Origin: Chrysomallon squamiferum
Taxonomy: Eukaryota > Mollusca > Gastropoda > Neomphalida > Peltospiridae
Length of the DNA: 64,000 nucleotides
Reading direction: 5' to 3'
Assembly: GCA_012295275.1 (NCBI GenBank)
Contig: CM022678.1
Coordinates: 14,460,759 to 14,524,758, forward strand
Part shown: piece by piece, positions 13,639-27,343 of the stretch
Layout: every line of letters starts with the position of its first letter
How positions within the stretch are numbered: position 1 is the first letter of the stretch
Notes under the pieces: generated by a model
What the model saw: only the letters and a program-made list of their open reading frames with translations
Told to the model about the DNA's origin: nothing
Databases searched by the model: none
Position numbers and translations under genes: made by a program

Positions 13639-14186
13639 TTAGATTTATTTATTTATTCATTTTATTTTATTTTATTTTATTTTTAAATATCTTCCTTAAA
13701 TGAAAATATACACTGCATATTTTTAGACCGATATATTACTACTGTTTTGCTGAACTAAAGTAATCTCTAGATTTACTTACTGTAACGATAAAAACGGTTG
13801 ACATTTCAAGTTCCAGAAAACCTTATGTTATATGTACAGATAGAAAGTTTGTTAAGTTGACATTTGGATTGTGTTCTTTCTGAGTTAACACAATTCCTCT
13901 TGTCATAGTATTTTCACGATTTTATGTTCAATAACAGATACGTTAGGCTGTCATTTATGGCTGTTGTCAAAGTTTGCTGGCAAGAAGAAAAAATATGCTA
14001 TGATATTGTATTGTTGTTGTTTGTGCAGAAGTAATCCGATTATATCAGCCTGTGAACGTAGAATATAATAAACAGGATAATTGAAATTTAAACACATTGC
14101 ACGCAGTTTATGTCAGTGTCTGTGTGTGTGTCTGTCTGAATTCTGTGTTTATATATTGTTCAGTAAATATTAATTTATTAATTATT

Positions 14187-14412
14187 ATAGTAGTATAATA
14201 GTAGCTGTAGTATTGCAGTAGTAGTAGTAGTAAATATAAGAGCACTAGTAGTAACAATAGTAGTTATAGTAGCAGTAATAGTAATAACAGTAATAGTGGC
14301 AGTAGTAGCAGAAGCAGCAATGGCAATATTAATCGCGCATTTATATAGTAGACGTAGTAGTAGTAATTCTAGTAGTTGTAGTGGTAATTCAGGTAGAAAT
14401 AGTAATAATAGC
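14187..14412. repeat. Imperfect GTA/GTA-ATA trinucleotide tract
   Basis: About 225 bases of interrupted GTA, ATA and GCA triplets lie about 110 bases upstream of the start codon of gene 2. The long antisense open frame through it (Leu/Ile/Thr runs) is a product of the triplet period. Confidence 0.85.
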
Positions 14413-14520
14413 ACTAGATGAAGTAATATCAGTTGTTTTAAATGTACTAATTTTATTAGTTGTTTGAGTATTAAAATATGGAGTACGTAATGTTTCAGGC
14501 GTTAACGAGGACATCACAAC

Positions 14521-17250
14521 ATGTTCAGACAGTTTGTGTCAGCTCACTCTAAAGGCGATGAAGATGAACTTCCAGACGAGCGGGACGCTTCCAGACCTTT
14601 CTTCACTCGTAATAAAGGTAGGACATCTCCTTGACTTTCTCAGCTTTGTTAAATAAAATACAATTAAAATAAAATAAATAAATACATAAATAAATAAATG
14701 TAACATATTACTATTTGTTTGGCTGTTTGTACATTTACTCTCGAATTGTTTTGTTTAAAATTGTGTATGAGTGGTAGTGTTGGTTTGTGTCTGTGTGTGT
14801 GAGCTTCAGTGCGTGCACGTCTGTGTGCTCCCGCGTGTGCAGACTATCCGCAGGTGTGTGTGTCTGTGTTGTATGTGTGAATGTGTGTGGGTGTGTGAGT
14901 GTGTGTTTGAAGTTGTGTTTAGAGTCTAAGTTCTATGTACGTCTCTCTGTCAATTGACTTTTAAGTGTGTAAACAGTGAAGCATGTTAAGTAATGTTTGT
15001 TAGTTGTTTGAAAATTCTAAACATTGCGTTTTGCACTTGTTTATATTTCAGTTTCATATTACACGTACTTAATAACTTAATAACAACTACAACAGTTTAC
15101 ATAACTTGACATCTGACATTTAATGGACTAATAGAAGGTTTAGAAACGTTGCAACATCAAAAAGTTCTTGTCTGTGTTCAAACAAATTGACTTTTTTGTC
15201 TTTTTTTTCCTTCTACAAGTATATGGCGCTTACATAGTTTAAACGTCAAGCAGATAATGACAAGAAAAAAATACCACCACGTGTTTTTGATTGTTTTGTA
15301 TTAGCAGCAAGAAATATTTCATATCACCTTCTCATAAGCAGCAGAGCAAATTGCAATATGTCAGTCACCAGTCACTAGGTGAGAGTAAAGAAATAAAGTA
15401 GATGTCATAATATTCTTAACACAGGCTTCTGGTTGCTGTTAATTCAACAATTATAATGTATACAGTCAGTGGAAAACGTCTGTATAGACATATTTGTGGT
15501 AAATATCTGTCTATAAACGAGAGCTCGTAAAATAAATTAATTAGTTTATGTCTGCTAGGACGTAGTTACAGATAAACAGGTGGTTGATTTGTTCTATTAT
15601 TAAGTTTAAATTTTAACCAGACCGGTAAATATCCCTCTGAATGTATCTCCTTAAGAAACACTTTATGATTAACGGTGTAGTACGTCATTTTTATATTATG
15701 TAACAATTGTTATATTGTGCCTACTTTCTTCTGCACTCTTCAGCCTTCGTCTCAGTGTATAATCCCCTGTGCTTACTGATAACCTGTTAAGCTCAGTGTT
15801 AATAATAAATTGATTGTAATCTCAGTGGAGAAGAATACGCTGATTTACACCTGTCTAATTGGTCTCTTTAGTGGTAACGGATTATTAATAATTAAATATA
15901 TTTTCATTCGTTTAATTAAGGGATGGGCTGTCATTAACAAATAATTGCCTGTAGTGCTGGTTGAAAATAAACTCGTAAATTATTTATATTCAGGAAATAA
16001 CTGTTTTAGTTATACAGACATAGTCGTACGGTGACAGCATTGTTTTATATCCAAACGGCATTATATAAATATTTATGTACATTTACAAGTCTAAATTTAC
16101 AAACACTGCCTGTTATCTATATCAAGTGTTAGGCTGTAATAGTACATTGCTTCACACTGTTTGTCTTTCTTAAATTTCAGCGAGGGTTACTTCGCATAAA
16201 AATATTCAGTACTAATGTGTAAAATTTAATTAATTTAATGTAAGTGTACACATGTTAATTATATGAATTTAAGCCCAATTTAATGCTTATTTTAATGATG
16301 ATACTGTTAAGACGCTGATGTACGTGTTGTACTAATAGCGCATTCTCTGATAGTTTTTATCATATTTCTCATGAATACATTATACATATAAATAAATGGT
16401 GTTTAAATGTCCTCCGGAGTGCGGATGGGTGGCATACATTCGAATCTCATCAGCGGCATATCACTGGGTTTGTGAGGTGGTGATTGGACTTTGTCCTCCT
16501 GCGCCAGTCCTTTCCTGAATGTTGTCTGTGTGTGTGGGGGGTGTGTGGCTGTGTGCTGCAGATTGTAACTTTATTTATTTATTTATATATTTTTCAGGTG
16601 AAATGGGAATCTATATTGACACCATTGATGCGGTTCCCCTCAAACCTGAGGAATACAGTCTGGAACACTTTTACATGATGACACTAAAGGACAGACTTCA
16701 GGAGTATCTGTACGAGACAGACATGGTCAGATTGAAGGGCTGTCTTGAGAAGAAAAACGTTTTCGGAGGTGTTATCCTTGAAGAGTTCAGAAAAGGTATT
16801 TAACATAAAATAGAAATTACATACAACTAAGAAATGTATTCGATATCAAAGAAACCTTTCCGCTTTCCACTTTCAAAACTGAATTTGTCAATACATTTTT
16901 GATAACGTTTTAAATTACGTAACTGAACATAAACCGACTGAAACGGTATATATTCCAAGGGAGATAATTTGATAGCAAAGAATGTGGCGGACGAGTTAGT
17001 TTAAAAATTATTTCCAAGATGTGTGTGTGCGTGTGTGCGTGTGTCTGTGCGTGTGACTGTGTGTGTGTGTGTGTCTCTGTGTCTGTGTGTGTGTTATGTC
17101 AGTATCTATATGTAAATGTGTCGTTTTTCAAAGGTTAGGATGTAGTGACGTCACAATGGCTGCAGTGCGATCGTTTAGAGAAGAAAATAATGATATTAAT
17201 TAAAAATAAATAAATTAATAATAATAAATAAATAAATAAAGAAATTAATA

Positions 17251-17289
<39 letters not shown>

Positions 17290-17929
17290 TGTAAAAGGTG
17301 AAAAACAACTATAGAGCTGTGAAGATAAAACTAAGTGAAAGTTTACATACATTTACTTGTAGATAAGGCAGGACCAGGTGGGTGTTTATACGGGGCACAA
17401 CCTGAACTGTCTCTTCTCTCAATTTCATTCTGGCATTTCGGCCTGCCGAAATTAGATATACTAATTACTGTTTTTAAATTATTTTGATTTATAGCGAATT
17501 TGTTAAAGGTAAAAAGCAGAGCTGGGTATTAGAAATATAAAAACAAATTAATATTTGTACATGATATGTAAGTTTGTTTATTTAAATTATTAATCTTTTT
17601 CCTTTTACTCCTTAGATGAACTTTCCGATTGTGCCCTGGGTCTATGTATACGTTTTCTGTTTTGTTACCTGCTCTGTGTCTTGTGTTTTGTTCAAGTTAT
17701 CATGAACACCCAGCAACATTTGATGTCGGACTGGGGTTTATGTAACACAAAACATTTTATTTTAGCTTTTAATTATTAATACATTCAGTTATTATTTTTA
17801 TCCTCATTTTCATCAACATCATTATCAGCATCATCATCATTATTATGATTATTGTTGTCATAATTGTTGTTGTTGTAATTCTTCTTCTTCATCTTCTTCT
17901 TCTTATTATTATTATTATCATTATTATTA

Positions 17930-18003
<74 letters not shown>

Positions 18004-19947
18004 TAACCTGTATGTTGATTACAACTAGGGTGAAAACGTATCTTTCAGTATCAGTTTCTGTTCGTACGCTTTGGCACGCGAATATGTGTCGTGTTTTTTC
18101 TTTACAGATTATTTTTATAAATTTATTGAAATAAATCCACTTTTACTGAGTGTATAAATTTAACATAAAATGTGAAGAAAAATGTAGAAAATGGTATCCC
18201 TTATTTTAAAATTTAATATATATATATATGTATTTAATTTTTGATTGATTTATTTATTTATTCATTTATTTTTTGCGCTTGTTACTGCTGTGAATGTTGT
18301 TATTTGTTTGTGTACGCTAGATCGCGTTCACTGTCTGTTTTCATGTTATATTTGGTCTGTTACAGCTAAGTGAAAATATTAATGTGTTACATAACAACAG
18401 TGCTACTTTCTTTTATATGTGAATATTTGTAACGTATTTATAACGTGTTATTCTGATTCTGTAACATTATTTTTTAACTATAGGTTGTCATAATATATAT
18501 AAAACTATAATAAAATAAAAACTAATAAAATATTTTAAATTTAAAACAAAATTAAGAAATACATTTTTGAAATAGCATTAAAAGTATTGTTGCGTTTATC
18601 GTACTGAAAAAGGGGGAAAAAAGAAAAAGAAAAGAAAATGTATCCGAAATTCATATCAGTTTTTATTTTTGTTTTGTTACCTAGATTTGCCAGCGTGTGT
18701 CCTGCTGTCCGTATTGCCGTGCATCGTTTTGTGACGCCATTATGTAATTTATTTTTGGTATTAGTATTGTGATGATGATGAGTCATAAAATATTCAATCC
18801 TTTTATTTTTTATTTATTCAATGACATTTTTATTTTTTTTATTTTTTTAGGTCTTATTCTAGTTGTGACGTTTGATGATATCGACGCCATCAACAGTCTC
18901 TGGGAAGTTTACACGTCAAACATGTTGTCGTCAATATTTCAAGACGTTCTCATTGATGGCAATCTGTTAAAGGCGGTGGAGGCAAAGCGCGTGACAATTC
19001 GCGCCAAATTGTGGGAAGACGAGTACAATGATGCTAAGATAGAGATGCTGGAAAGAGGAATGGACAGACTTTCTCTTGACAAATTTCGTAAGTAATTTAG
19101 TCCATTCACCTACCTACAAGACACATATGTGAAGATTTAGTTAAAACAGAAAAAAGACACAAAATCTTTACCATGGCCAGACACAAATATTATTATTATT
19201 ATTATTAATATTAATTATAATCTTTATTTATTATTATTATTTACATTTTTTTTTTATATTTTAGTGCTCGGGACATTATCTGTTGATACATACATATAAT
19301 GAATTCGGCCTGGAATTAAAAATAATATCTAATGTATTTAGAAAATATTTTTCCATTCATGTTTTCCAGCCAATGATATCTCTCACTTGAGGAGAATTAA
19401 AAAATATCAGATTAAGCTGAATGAGAAAATCCTCGGCCTTAAAGATGCTGAAAATGACTTAGAGCAGAATCTTACTGACTTCATGTCAATTGTAAAAAAA
19501 ATCTTGCCAGAAAACAAAACTGAACTGAAATCTCTGAAAGAATTTAACACGTGTGTTACGATAGCTAAGGGGGGCAGACGACCTCTGGCGGGCTTCGAAA
19601 TGATCGAGCAATACCAGAAAACAGTCGACGAACTGCGAACACTGTTTGGCGAGATTGAAGAAAATATATGTTACCCTCTGTCCCTAGTCCACGGGCTCTG
19701 CGAGTCAAAAAGTCAGAAAGAGATGAAGACGTTTATCATGGAGACGGTGAAGGACATGCAGCGAACTCTGAATGTGGACAACAGTTTAAGCAATATTCGC
19801 TACTCCGAGTGGGAAAATAAACTTCTACAGCGAGACATGAAACTGTTCTTTGGACTTGTTAGTTTGATTCCGCTGTCCATCGAGAGAATCACTGACATAG
19901 ATCACACGATGGATGAATATGTGACATGCTTTCCGCAAAAAATATGA
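14521..19947 (+). CDS. TRADD-N-like domain protein with C-terminal helical region
   Basis: Four exons: 14521-14617, 16598-16795, 18851-19087 and 19370-19947 (TGA). They total 1110 nt, 369 residues, and every intron is phase 1, typical of shuffled modules. Exon 1 is a short polar leader (MFRQFVSAHSKGDED). Exon 2 (residues 33-98) is helical and charged. Exon 3 (99-177) has a beta strand GLILVVTF, a helix with LWEVYTSNMLSSIF, then VTIRAKLWEDEY. This strand-helix-strand order resembles the TRADD N-terminal domain. Exon 4 (178-369) is mostly helical, starting LRRIKKYQIKLNEKI, with no recognised motif. No death domain, signal peptide or membrane segment is visible. If the TRADD-like reading is right, the protein is a cytosolic adaptor. 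It may otherwise be an unnamed helical family. Gene structure is firm; function is inferred. Confidence 0.8.
17256..18002. repeat. AAT microsatellite (17256-17289) and long ATT microsatellite (17904-18002)
   Basis: Both lie in the intron between gene 2 exons 16598-16795 and 18851-19087. The second is about 100 bases, preceded by CTT and ATC triplets. Between them, 17590-17760 is plain intron with no exon that fits the phase. Confidence 0.9.
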
Positions 19948-20032
19948 CGTGAAACATGACAAAAATGTCGAAAGGACGACGAACTTCTCCGCGGTTTTGT
20001 TTAGAGATGTGCACCCTCGGAAAGTTAAATAA

Positions 20033-20071
<39 letters not shown>

Positions 20072-20250
20072 AAGAAGAAAAAAATAGGATCTGCAGTTTA
20101 TTTTGTTTTAGAAAAATTAAATAATAAAGTAATAAGCACCGTCATTTATTTATTGTTTGTTATTTTTATTTTTTCAATGTTATTTAGTATTATACAAATA
20201 CCAAATAATGAAGAAATGATAATGAAAATATTTAGTATTTAAGTAGTATT

Positions 20251-20287
<37 letters not shown>

Positions 20288-20831
20288 TATATTATTAAAA
20301 ACATTATCATTCACAACATAATCATTTCTAATGTTTAAAAGTAGATTTTCTTTTTGAGGTCGTCTTGTGTGTGTGTGTGTGTGTGTGTATGTGTGTGTTA
20401 GAATGTTTTCAAGAAGAAATAAACTAAAACAATGAAATAATTTTTTGAGAATTTCGTTTAGTATATTTAGTGAAAAAATCTTGGTATATACCGATATTAT
20501 TTATTTATTTATGTTTTTACTTCTTTGTAAATATATATATATATATACTTATTTATTACTTTTTGCCTCATCTATTAACTTACAGTAAGTTTTATTTTTT
20601 TTATTTTTTATTTTTTTTTTTTTTATTGTTAAGAAAAATAAATATCTAAAATTGTGATCAAAGTTGTATGGCTAACATTTAGTAATACTAACACACACAA
20701 AGAGTAACTGATTTTTTTTTAAATCTTTTGTGCACACCTGTTTCTTTATTCGATATTTTGTAGACTAGATTTCTATTTTATTGCCTTTAAGATATGCAAG
20801 GCTAATTCTCAAGTCACATTTTACAGAGTGT
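19948..20831. other. Convergent 3' regions of genes 2 and 3
   Basis: The stretch separates the stop of gene 2 (+) from the stop of gene 3 (-). It holds an AAATA-type array (about 20028-20073) that supplies many AATAAA signals for gene 2, an ATC run (20250-20283), a GT run (20370-20398) and poly-T tracts. No coding exon was seen. Confidence 0.7.
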
Positions 20832-22087
20832 TTAAGTTAAAGCATAGTAAGAAGTGGAAAGCTGTTTTATCAAGCCGCTTCCTCTTGTAACGAAGTCGTA
20901 CGTCTGGCAAAGATACCCGGCAGTCAGTAACCTCTGCAGCGAGAACGACTGACATTTCACTTGACTGACACACGTCATAGCGCATTGGCGAAGTGACGGC
21001 TCTACTTTTGACGATATCGGAATTTCCCTCTTATTTGGAAGAGCACCGACCTCGATTCTTTTAATGTAATTATTTCGCAAAGGTGACAGTTGTGTGCAGC
21101 TTGTACGATCTGAAAATAATAATATTAATAATAAATTTATCTTGATCATTATCTATTTTTAAATTAAGAAATAATAACAACAAATAAATATATTAATATT
21201 TACATATTTCCTCTCGATACAAATGGATTTAAATTTAAATATTAAACTATATTAAAGACGTATTTCTTACCAAATGTAACTGAAGGCACTCTGATAGTTG
21301 AACATTCGTTAACAAGTGAGTCAAAAGTGTTGTTTGTCATTCCTTGAAATACAGCAAAACATCTGAAAAATCCTCTAAAATTATCTCCTCCTTCCAAGTC
21401 GCCACTTATCCGGAATGTACCGACTTCCACCGAGTTTGCGACTGCAGTGACACATTTGTCACTTACAGTGACTTGATTTGATGATCCCAAAATTATATTT
21501 TTTGACGTTAGAGTGATGTCATTTCCTTTTCGCTGAAAGCCCACATAATGCCACATGTTCATTACGAATGCATTGATTAACACAGTCGTTCCACATGTAT
21601 CCAATCTGCTAGCGTCGGTCAACGATATCTCTAGATTTCTATCACGAGCAAACAGTTTCAGTTTTCTTAAACCTTTCGTCTCTTCTTTATAAACAAAATG
21701 AAGAAGAGTACCGGTCATGGGGGAAAGAGGTTTGACCAAAAATGAGATACTGAAGTCATTTTGGAAAGTGTTTAGTTTTAGAGCTGAGTCCAAAAATGAT
21801 AAATAGCCGCCGTCAAAGTAGACAGAGTTGTCAGTTTGATAAGGAAACGAGTCGCCGATGCGCACGCACGCCGACTTAACCGAGGCGACTGGTGACGTCT
21901 GTAAACTCTTAGTTTCTAAACCAAACCAAACACTGTTCAGTGGCCACAGATACATGCAGATCACCTCAACCGCTAAACAAATGTAAAAATAAAATTATAA
22001 ATGATAAAAATACTTTTCTGAGCATTTGTCGATATTCACATTTATATTTATATTCCTATTCCTATTTTCTGTTTCTATTCCTATTAG

Positions 22088-22118
<31 letters not shown>

Positions 22119-22193
22119 GTTGTTGTTGTTGTTGTTATAATTATTATTATTGTTATTATTATTATTATTGTTGTTGTTATTGTTGTTATTATA

Positions 22194-22241
<48 letters not shown>

Positions 22242-22658
22242 TAGTAGATACGCAAATAACGTCGATATAGTCCATTAACTTACATATCGCCACACCAACG
22301 TAAATAAATTGATCAATAAATCAATAGTAAAAAGCGTTTAAAAACTAGATCAATAGGTCAATACTACTGAAAATTCAGAAACTATTAACGGATCAATAAA
22401 ATAGTACTAATGAAAAGTTTTCAAACTATTGTTGTCCTTCTTAGTGTTTTCTCTGACTGCATAACGGCCCGCTGCTTCTATTAAAAATGTACATTTCCAT
22501 TGCCTGGTTTAATAACAACTCGTAATAAATTAAATGTGTTATTAACACGGCATTTGTTTGATTTAACCCACCCGCGGTTTTGATCACAGGTTTAGCTGTA
22601 AAATAATAATAAAATTGCTTTGTTATTTTCTTGTTTAGGGGGGATGATTGGGTCCATA

Positions 22659-22695
<37 letters not shown>

Positions 22696-23814
22696 GTTTA
22701 TATACCCATATATATAGATTAAAACGCATGCACACACACATATACAAACACTCATTTACAAACAGCTCTACGAATATATATATATATGCACATAAGCATA
22801 TACTCAAACAAACACACACACACACACACTTACACACACACAAACACATACACACACAACATAAACATGCGTACACACGGATGTACAGACCTATCCAAAA
22901 ATATTTACACAAACACAGATACATGCAGACAGACATATACAGATACACACACAGAAAAGTCTCGTTTGTAAAGTTTTGTCTACTGGTGTGTGTATGTGTG
23001 TGTGTATGTATGTGTGTGGGTGTGTGGGTGGGTGGGTGTATGTGTGTGGGTGTATATGTGTGTGCGTGTGTTTCCATATCTACTTACGTTCAGACAAGCC
23101 GCAGTTCTTAAGAATGTCTGCTTTATCGGTGAGGGTTACAGGTGAGTTGTAGTAGGTGACACACGACATTTTTCCTACGAAACCCGAGCCAAGCTGAATT
23201 TTACCTGGCAGAAAGTCGGTAACGGAAGCCAGCGGATCGTCTACGTGTTCATAGACAACGTTGTAGTTTAGCTGTATCTGCACGTTCTTTGCTGCGGCGT
23301 CTCGAATGAAACAAACAAACTGCCAAACGTTCTTCTTGAAGTCTATAGGGTCTACGTTTATATTAAAACCGCTAAAGGATATCATCCCGCCAGCCGTGAT
23401 TTCAAGCTGTTCCACGGCGTTATCTTCCCTTGCTCTGACGTCATAACGAAAAAGGCTGCCATCGGCAGATTCTAGATAAACAAAGAAACAAAGAGAAACC
23501 TCAAGAAAATCTGCAGTCTCCGTTAATGTCGTCTGGACGTAGAACTGTCCATCAAATATTGCAGAATTTCCTTCCTGTCCGTACGGACCAGTGCTCAGCT
23601 TCAGCACGTTATCTTGCGGGGAATCGGGCGCTGTGTTTCGCTGAACTTCGTACGCTCCACGATCCGCATTTAGCAGCCACATGTAAGTTGGTGAGGGGAG
23701 ACACAACACGTAATGAATGTCAACTGAAATTAGTAAATTTATATCTGACTTAAATAAATTGTCTTGATATTTATTTCGTAAATAATGAAGAAATAAACTG
23801 TCCGTGTGCGTGAA

Positions 23815-23856
<42 letters not shown>

Positions 23857-24260
23857 GACATACATACACGCACGCACGCGCACACACACACACACACACA
23901 CATTTAACGGACAACTGCACGTTCCATAACTAAAAACTTAAGAGAATTTGGGAAATCCGGACAAAAATCAGTGAAGAAAAGAAATTCCTTGAGATTCTAC
24001 TGACTCAGAATAAATTATTCCAATTTCCAAAATACAAGCTAAGTCTGCTGTCCATCAGGGTAATGAAAAACTGTGAATTTGAAATAAATTTATTTCTATA
24101 AATTATTCTAGATTTTTTATATATTTTATCTTTCGGAAAATTCGATTTTTTAATTTTCCGAACGTTAAACCTTTATAGTCCGTTAAACTGAGGGTCGACT
24201 GTATATTTATAAATATACAAAAATTTTTTTTACTGCTTTGTTTTATTTATTTATTTATTA

Positions 24261-24317
<57 letters not shown>

Positions 24318-24466
24318 TAAATTAATATAAATATGTAATTTTTTTATATGTTACTGATTTATTATATACAATGTAAATAAAGCCTTTTTAAAAAATCCGC
24401 AAAAATATACTTACCAGTTAGCCACAAGTAAAATAAGAAATTCATATTAAAAACTCTGACGGTCAT
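20832..24466 (-). CDS. Secreted LamG-LamG-PAN/Apple domain protein
   Basis: Minus-strand exons in transcription order: 24466-24415, 23723-23088, 21972-21271 and 21109-20832. They total 1668 nt, 555 residues, with all introns phase 1. The N-terminus MTVRVFNMNFLFYLWLTV is a signal peptide. Residues ~25-225 and ~232-460 are two ConA-like/LamG jelly-roll modules. Supporting motifs are NSAIFDGQFYV in the first and NSVYFDGGYLSF in the second, each with a late SCV or FRCF cysteine segment. The last exon has a PAN/Apple-like pattern of cysteines (RTSC, LRQCAMTCVSQVKCQSFSL, YLCQTYDF). Such proteins are usually extracellular and bind carbohydrate or protein; no enzyme domain is seen. The three modules match exon boundaries, so the protein was probably assembled by exon shuffling. 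The exact ligand cannot be told. Confidence 0.87.
22087..22240. repeat. ATT/GTT microsatellite
   Basis: About 150 bases of ATT with interspersed GTT triplets in the intron between gene 3 exons 23723-23088 and 21972-21271. Confidence 0.95.
22726..23075. repeat. CA-rich arm followed by TG-rich arm
   Basis: The left part (22726-22965) is rich in CACACA, CATACA and CAAACA. The right part (22985-23070) is rich in TGTGTG and TGTATG. They are in inverted orientation inside one intron of gene 3, ending 12 bases before the donor of exon 23723-23088 on the minus strand. Confidence 0.85.
23817..23905. repeat. GT, AT and CA dinucleotide cluster
   Basis: TGTGTG passes into TATATA and then CACACA, in the first intron of gene 3. 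Its translation gives a spurious Cys/Val-rich extension upstream of the second exon. Confidence 0.9.
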
Positions 24467-25579
24467 CTGCAACACTATTTCAGAAAACGTCGTCTTGTTT
24501 AAGTTGTATAAGTCTTGACTTGATTATTCCTTAAAAAAAATCAGTTCAAACATCTAGTTAATATATATATATATATATTTTTATTAAAAATATGAAACAT
24601 TTAAATAACTGAATTACATTTGTTTTATAACCTATACATTAGATACATTTGATACCTGCGTACTTAGTTGTTTTAGTTTGACATTTTCACCGATTTGAAG
24701 TAATAAAGTCATAACAAAATTAAAATTATATATTTTGTAGGATGAAAAAAAATACTTGAGAAATATAAAAACTGTGACAAACTGAAGACGACTCACGCGT
24801 GTAAGACTCGCTGCAGTAAACAAGAAGCTGGGTAAGAAATGAGGTGAGCTTTATTAACAATAAATCCGATCTCTGTTGGTTTGGTTTATAACGATTGTTT
24901 ATCATCCACACAATCTCACCAATAAATCATTATATTGACTCATCTAAAAGCTAAATAATGTTGCTAAACTAAAGCCAATTATTTAACCTAATTTCTCACT
25001 TTTATCTTTGGAATTTGTGGTATATCAGCATATTCAGTAGACTGATGCAATGAATACTGCTAACTAAAGATTAAAAGTACAAAAAATAAAAATAAATAAA
25101 TAGAAATAAAAGATAATATTTCATAAAGGAATTAATGATTCGTATTATAAGCTGAAGTGTATGTTTGTTCTTATATTGCAAAATGAATTATTTGTAGCCG
25201 GTTTGAACTATCATCATCATCATCATCATCATCATTATTATTATTATTATTATAAGATATTTTTGTTGCATCCACTATAATTATGTTCACGGCTGATTTT
25301 CAATATAGCAAGTAATGATAAAAAAAACAATGTTAATATTGCTAAAAATAATCATAATGGAGTAGGTTTGAAATAGTATTTACAATAACTAATAGAGGAG
25401 ACTAAACATTTAAAACTGGAGAAGTAATATGCGACTAAACTTAACTACGATGTGTTTGGTTTCATTTTACACAAAATCTATTATCGACATGTAAAATAAC
25501 CTTAATAAAAAATTACCATTTTAAAAATATAATAGCAATAAATATATATAGGCATAAAAACACACAACATACACGCATG

Positions 25580-25641
<62 letters not shown>

Positions 25642-27056
25642 CATTCAGACAGATGTATTTTTTATACAGTATGCTGGAACAAGATAGAAAGCGGATGTAA
25701 AAACAGTCAGAGAATTCATTTTCCGATTGTATGAAAGAATTCCGGATCAGATCAACAGTAACAAAAGAACTGTTTCTCAGAAATACTCAGTAAAACAAGA
25801 CGCCATTTCCAAACAATCTACCAGTCTGATCAGCTGATACTCACTGTTGGTAGAAGTTACAGCGGATATTAGCAATGTTTTTACTAGTTGTTATTTTATC
25901 TACATCTTCTGTCTTTTCTCATGTCTAAGGCTGACTGTAGGAAATACAGTGAAAATGTTCTGTATGTTGTTTATGTGTTTGTTGTTGATATTTATTGTTG
26001 TTCTGGGATTTTTGTTTTCGGGGGGGGGGGTAATTAAGTGCATTTTTTAATTTTTTAATTTTTTAATTATGATTTTGTTGATTTGTTGGTTTTTATTTTT
26101 TATTATTAGTATTATAATTTCGTTGATTTTTTTCTCTTCGTAATTTGCAGAAAACGCACTGCAGTACAAAATATTTCTCTTTCTACATTATTTTCAAACA
26201 TTTTATTTAAAAATACATGAAAAATTATAATAATAATAGTAATAATAATAGTAATAATAATAATAGTGATAATAATAACAGTAATAATAATAACAATAAC
26301 AATACTAATAATAAATATCTGATAGCTATTTCAAATAATTTATTGTGTTTTATAGTATTGATTTATATTAGTTTTGAAAATTATAAAATACAAAAACAGA
26401 AAAAAGAAATTAAAAACATTATTTAGTACAATACATGAAGAAACTTGAATAAAATTCTAAAGTACGTTAAATATTATTTATTAAGAACATTATAAAAAGA
26501 ACATTATTCAGTTTTATTAAATTTTTATTTTAATCATTGTCAACCATCTTGTAAGCAATAACATTTATTATAGAAACCATAAAAGTAAATTTATTAGAAG
26601 TGTTACTAAATTCTTAATTTTAATCATGCAGATATTTAATAATCAGTATTATTTATTAAGTTAAAAACAAACGAAAAAATTAACATTTATTAAAAAATTT
26701 TATTAAATTTTAGTCATTAACAATCATGTTATAAGCAGTTTTATTTCTTAACTTAGAAATCACAAAAATAACATTTATTAAGAGTTTTATTAAATTTTAA
26801 ATTTTAATTATTCAACTATATTAAGAGCTTTTTATTAACTACGAAACAACAAAACTAACTTTATTAAGTGTTTTATTAAATTTAAATTTTAATCATTCAA
26901 CCAGGTTATAAGTTGTATTGTTTCTTAACTGAGAAATCACAAAAATAACATTTTATTAAGAATTTTATTAAATTTTAAATTTTAATCATTTAACCATGTT
27001 ATAAGCTGTTTATTAACTAGGAAACAACAAAAAACAGATTTTATTGACTAAGAGAT
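24467..27056. other. Intergenic between genes 3 and 4
   Basis: It holds the promoter side of gene 3 and the 3' side of gene 4. Contents are AT-rich DNA, an ATC run (25211-25234), a CA run (25578-25626) that passes into TA, a G run (26022-26031) and an AAT tract (26226-26320). From 26460 to 27000, diverged copies of a short unit containing ATTAAGNNTTTTATTAAATTTTAA recur. No convincing exon was seen. Confidence 0.6.
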
Positions 27057-27290
27057 TCACTGCAGGGGCTGGAGAGGACAGTTGATGTCTACTCTGCAGT
27101 AGTCAACCATCGTGGACAACTGAGTCAACCACTTTTTTATTTTCACCACCTGAGATGACGTGTAACACTTGGAGTTACTCTTGACCGCGCCCTCCCCGGG
27201 CTCATAGCCCGCGGGTAACTTCGTCTTAGAGTCAGGCACACTCAGACATTTCTGAGAGGCTAAAATAATATTTAAAACATTGTAACAATA

Positions 27291-27343
<53 letters not shown>

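Noticed and set aside
14178-14414. Antisense open frame rich in Leu, Ile and Thr
   Set aside because: It is the translation of an interrupted GTA triplet tract and has no protein-like composition.
22592-23111. Long open frames on both strands with Cys/Val/Thr/His runs
   Set aside because: They are produced by CA and TG dinucleotide tracts inside an intron of the LamG gene.
23756-23901. N-terminal extension (Cys/Val/Arg-rich) of the second LamG-gene exon
   Set aside because: A good acceptor, CTAATTTCAG, and the in-phase signal-peptide exon at 24466-24415 show that this part is intron.
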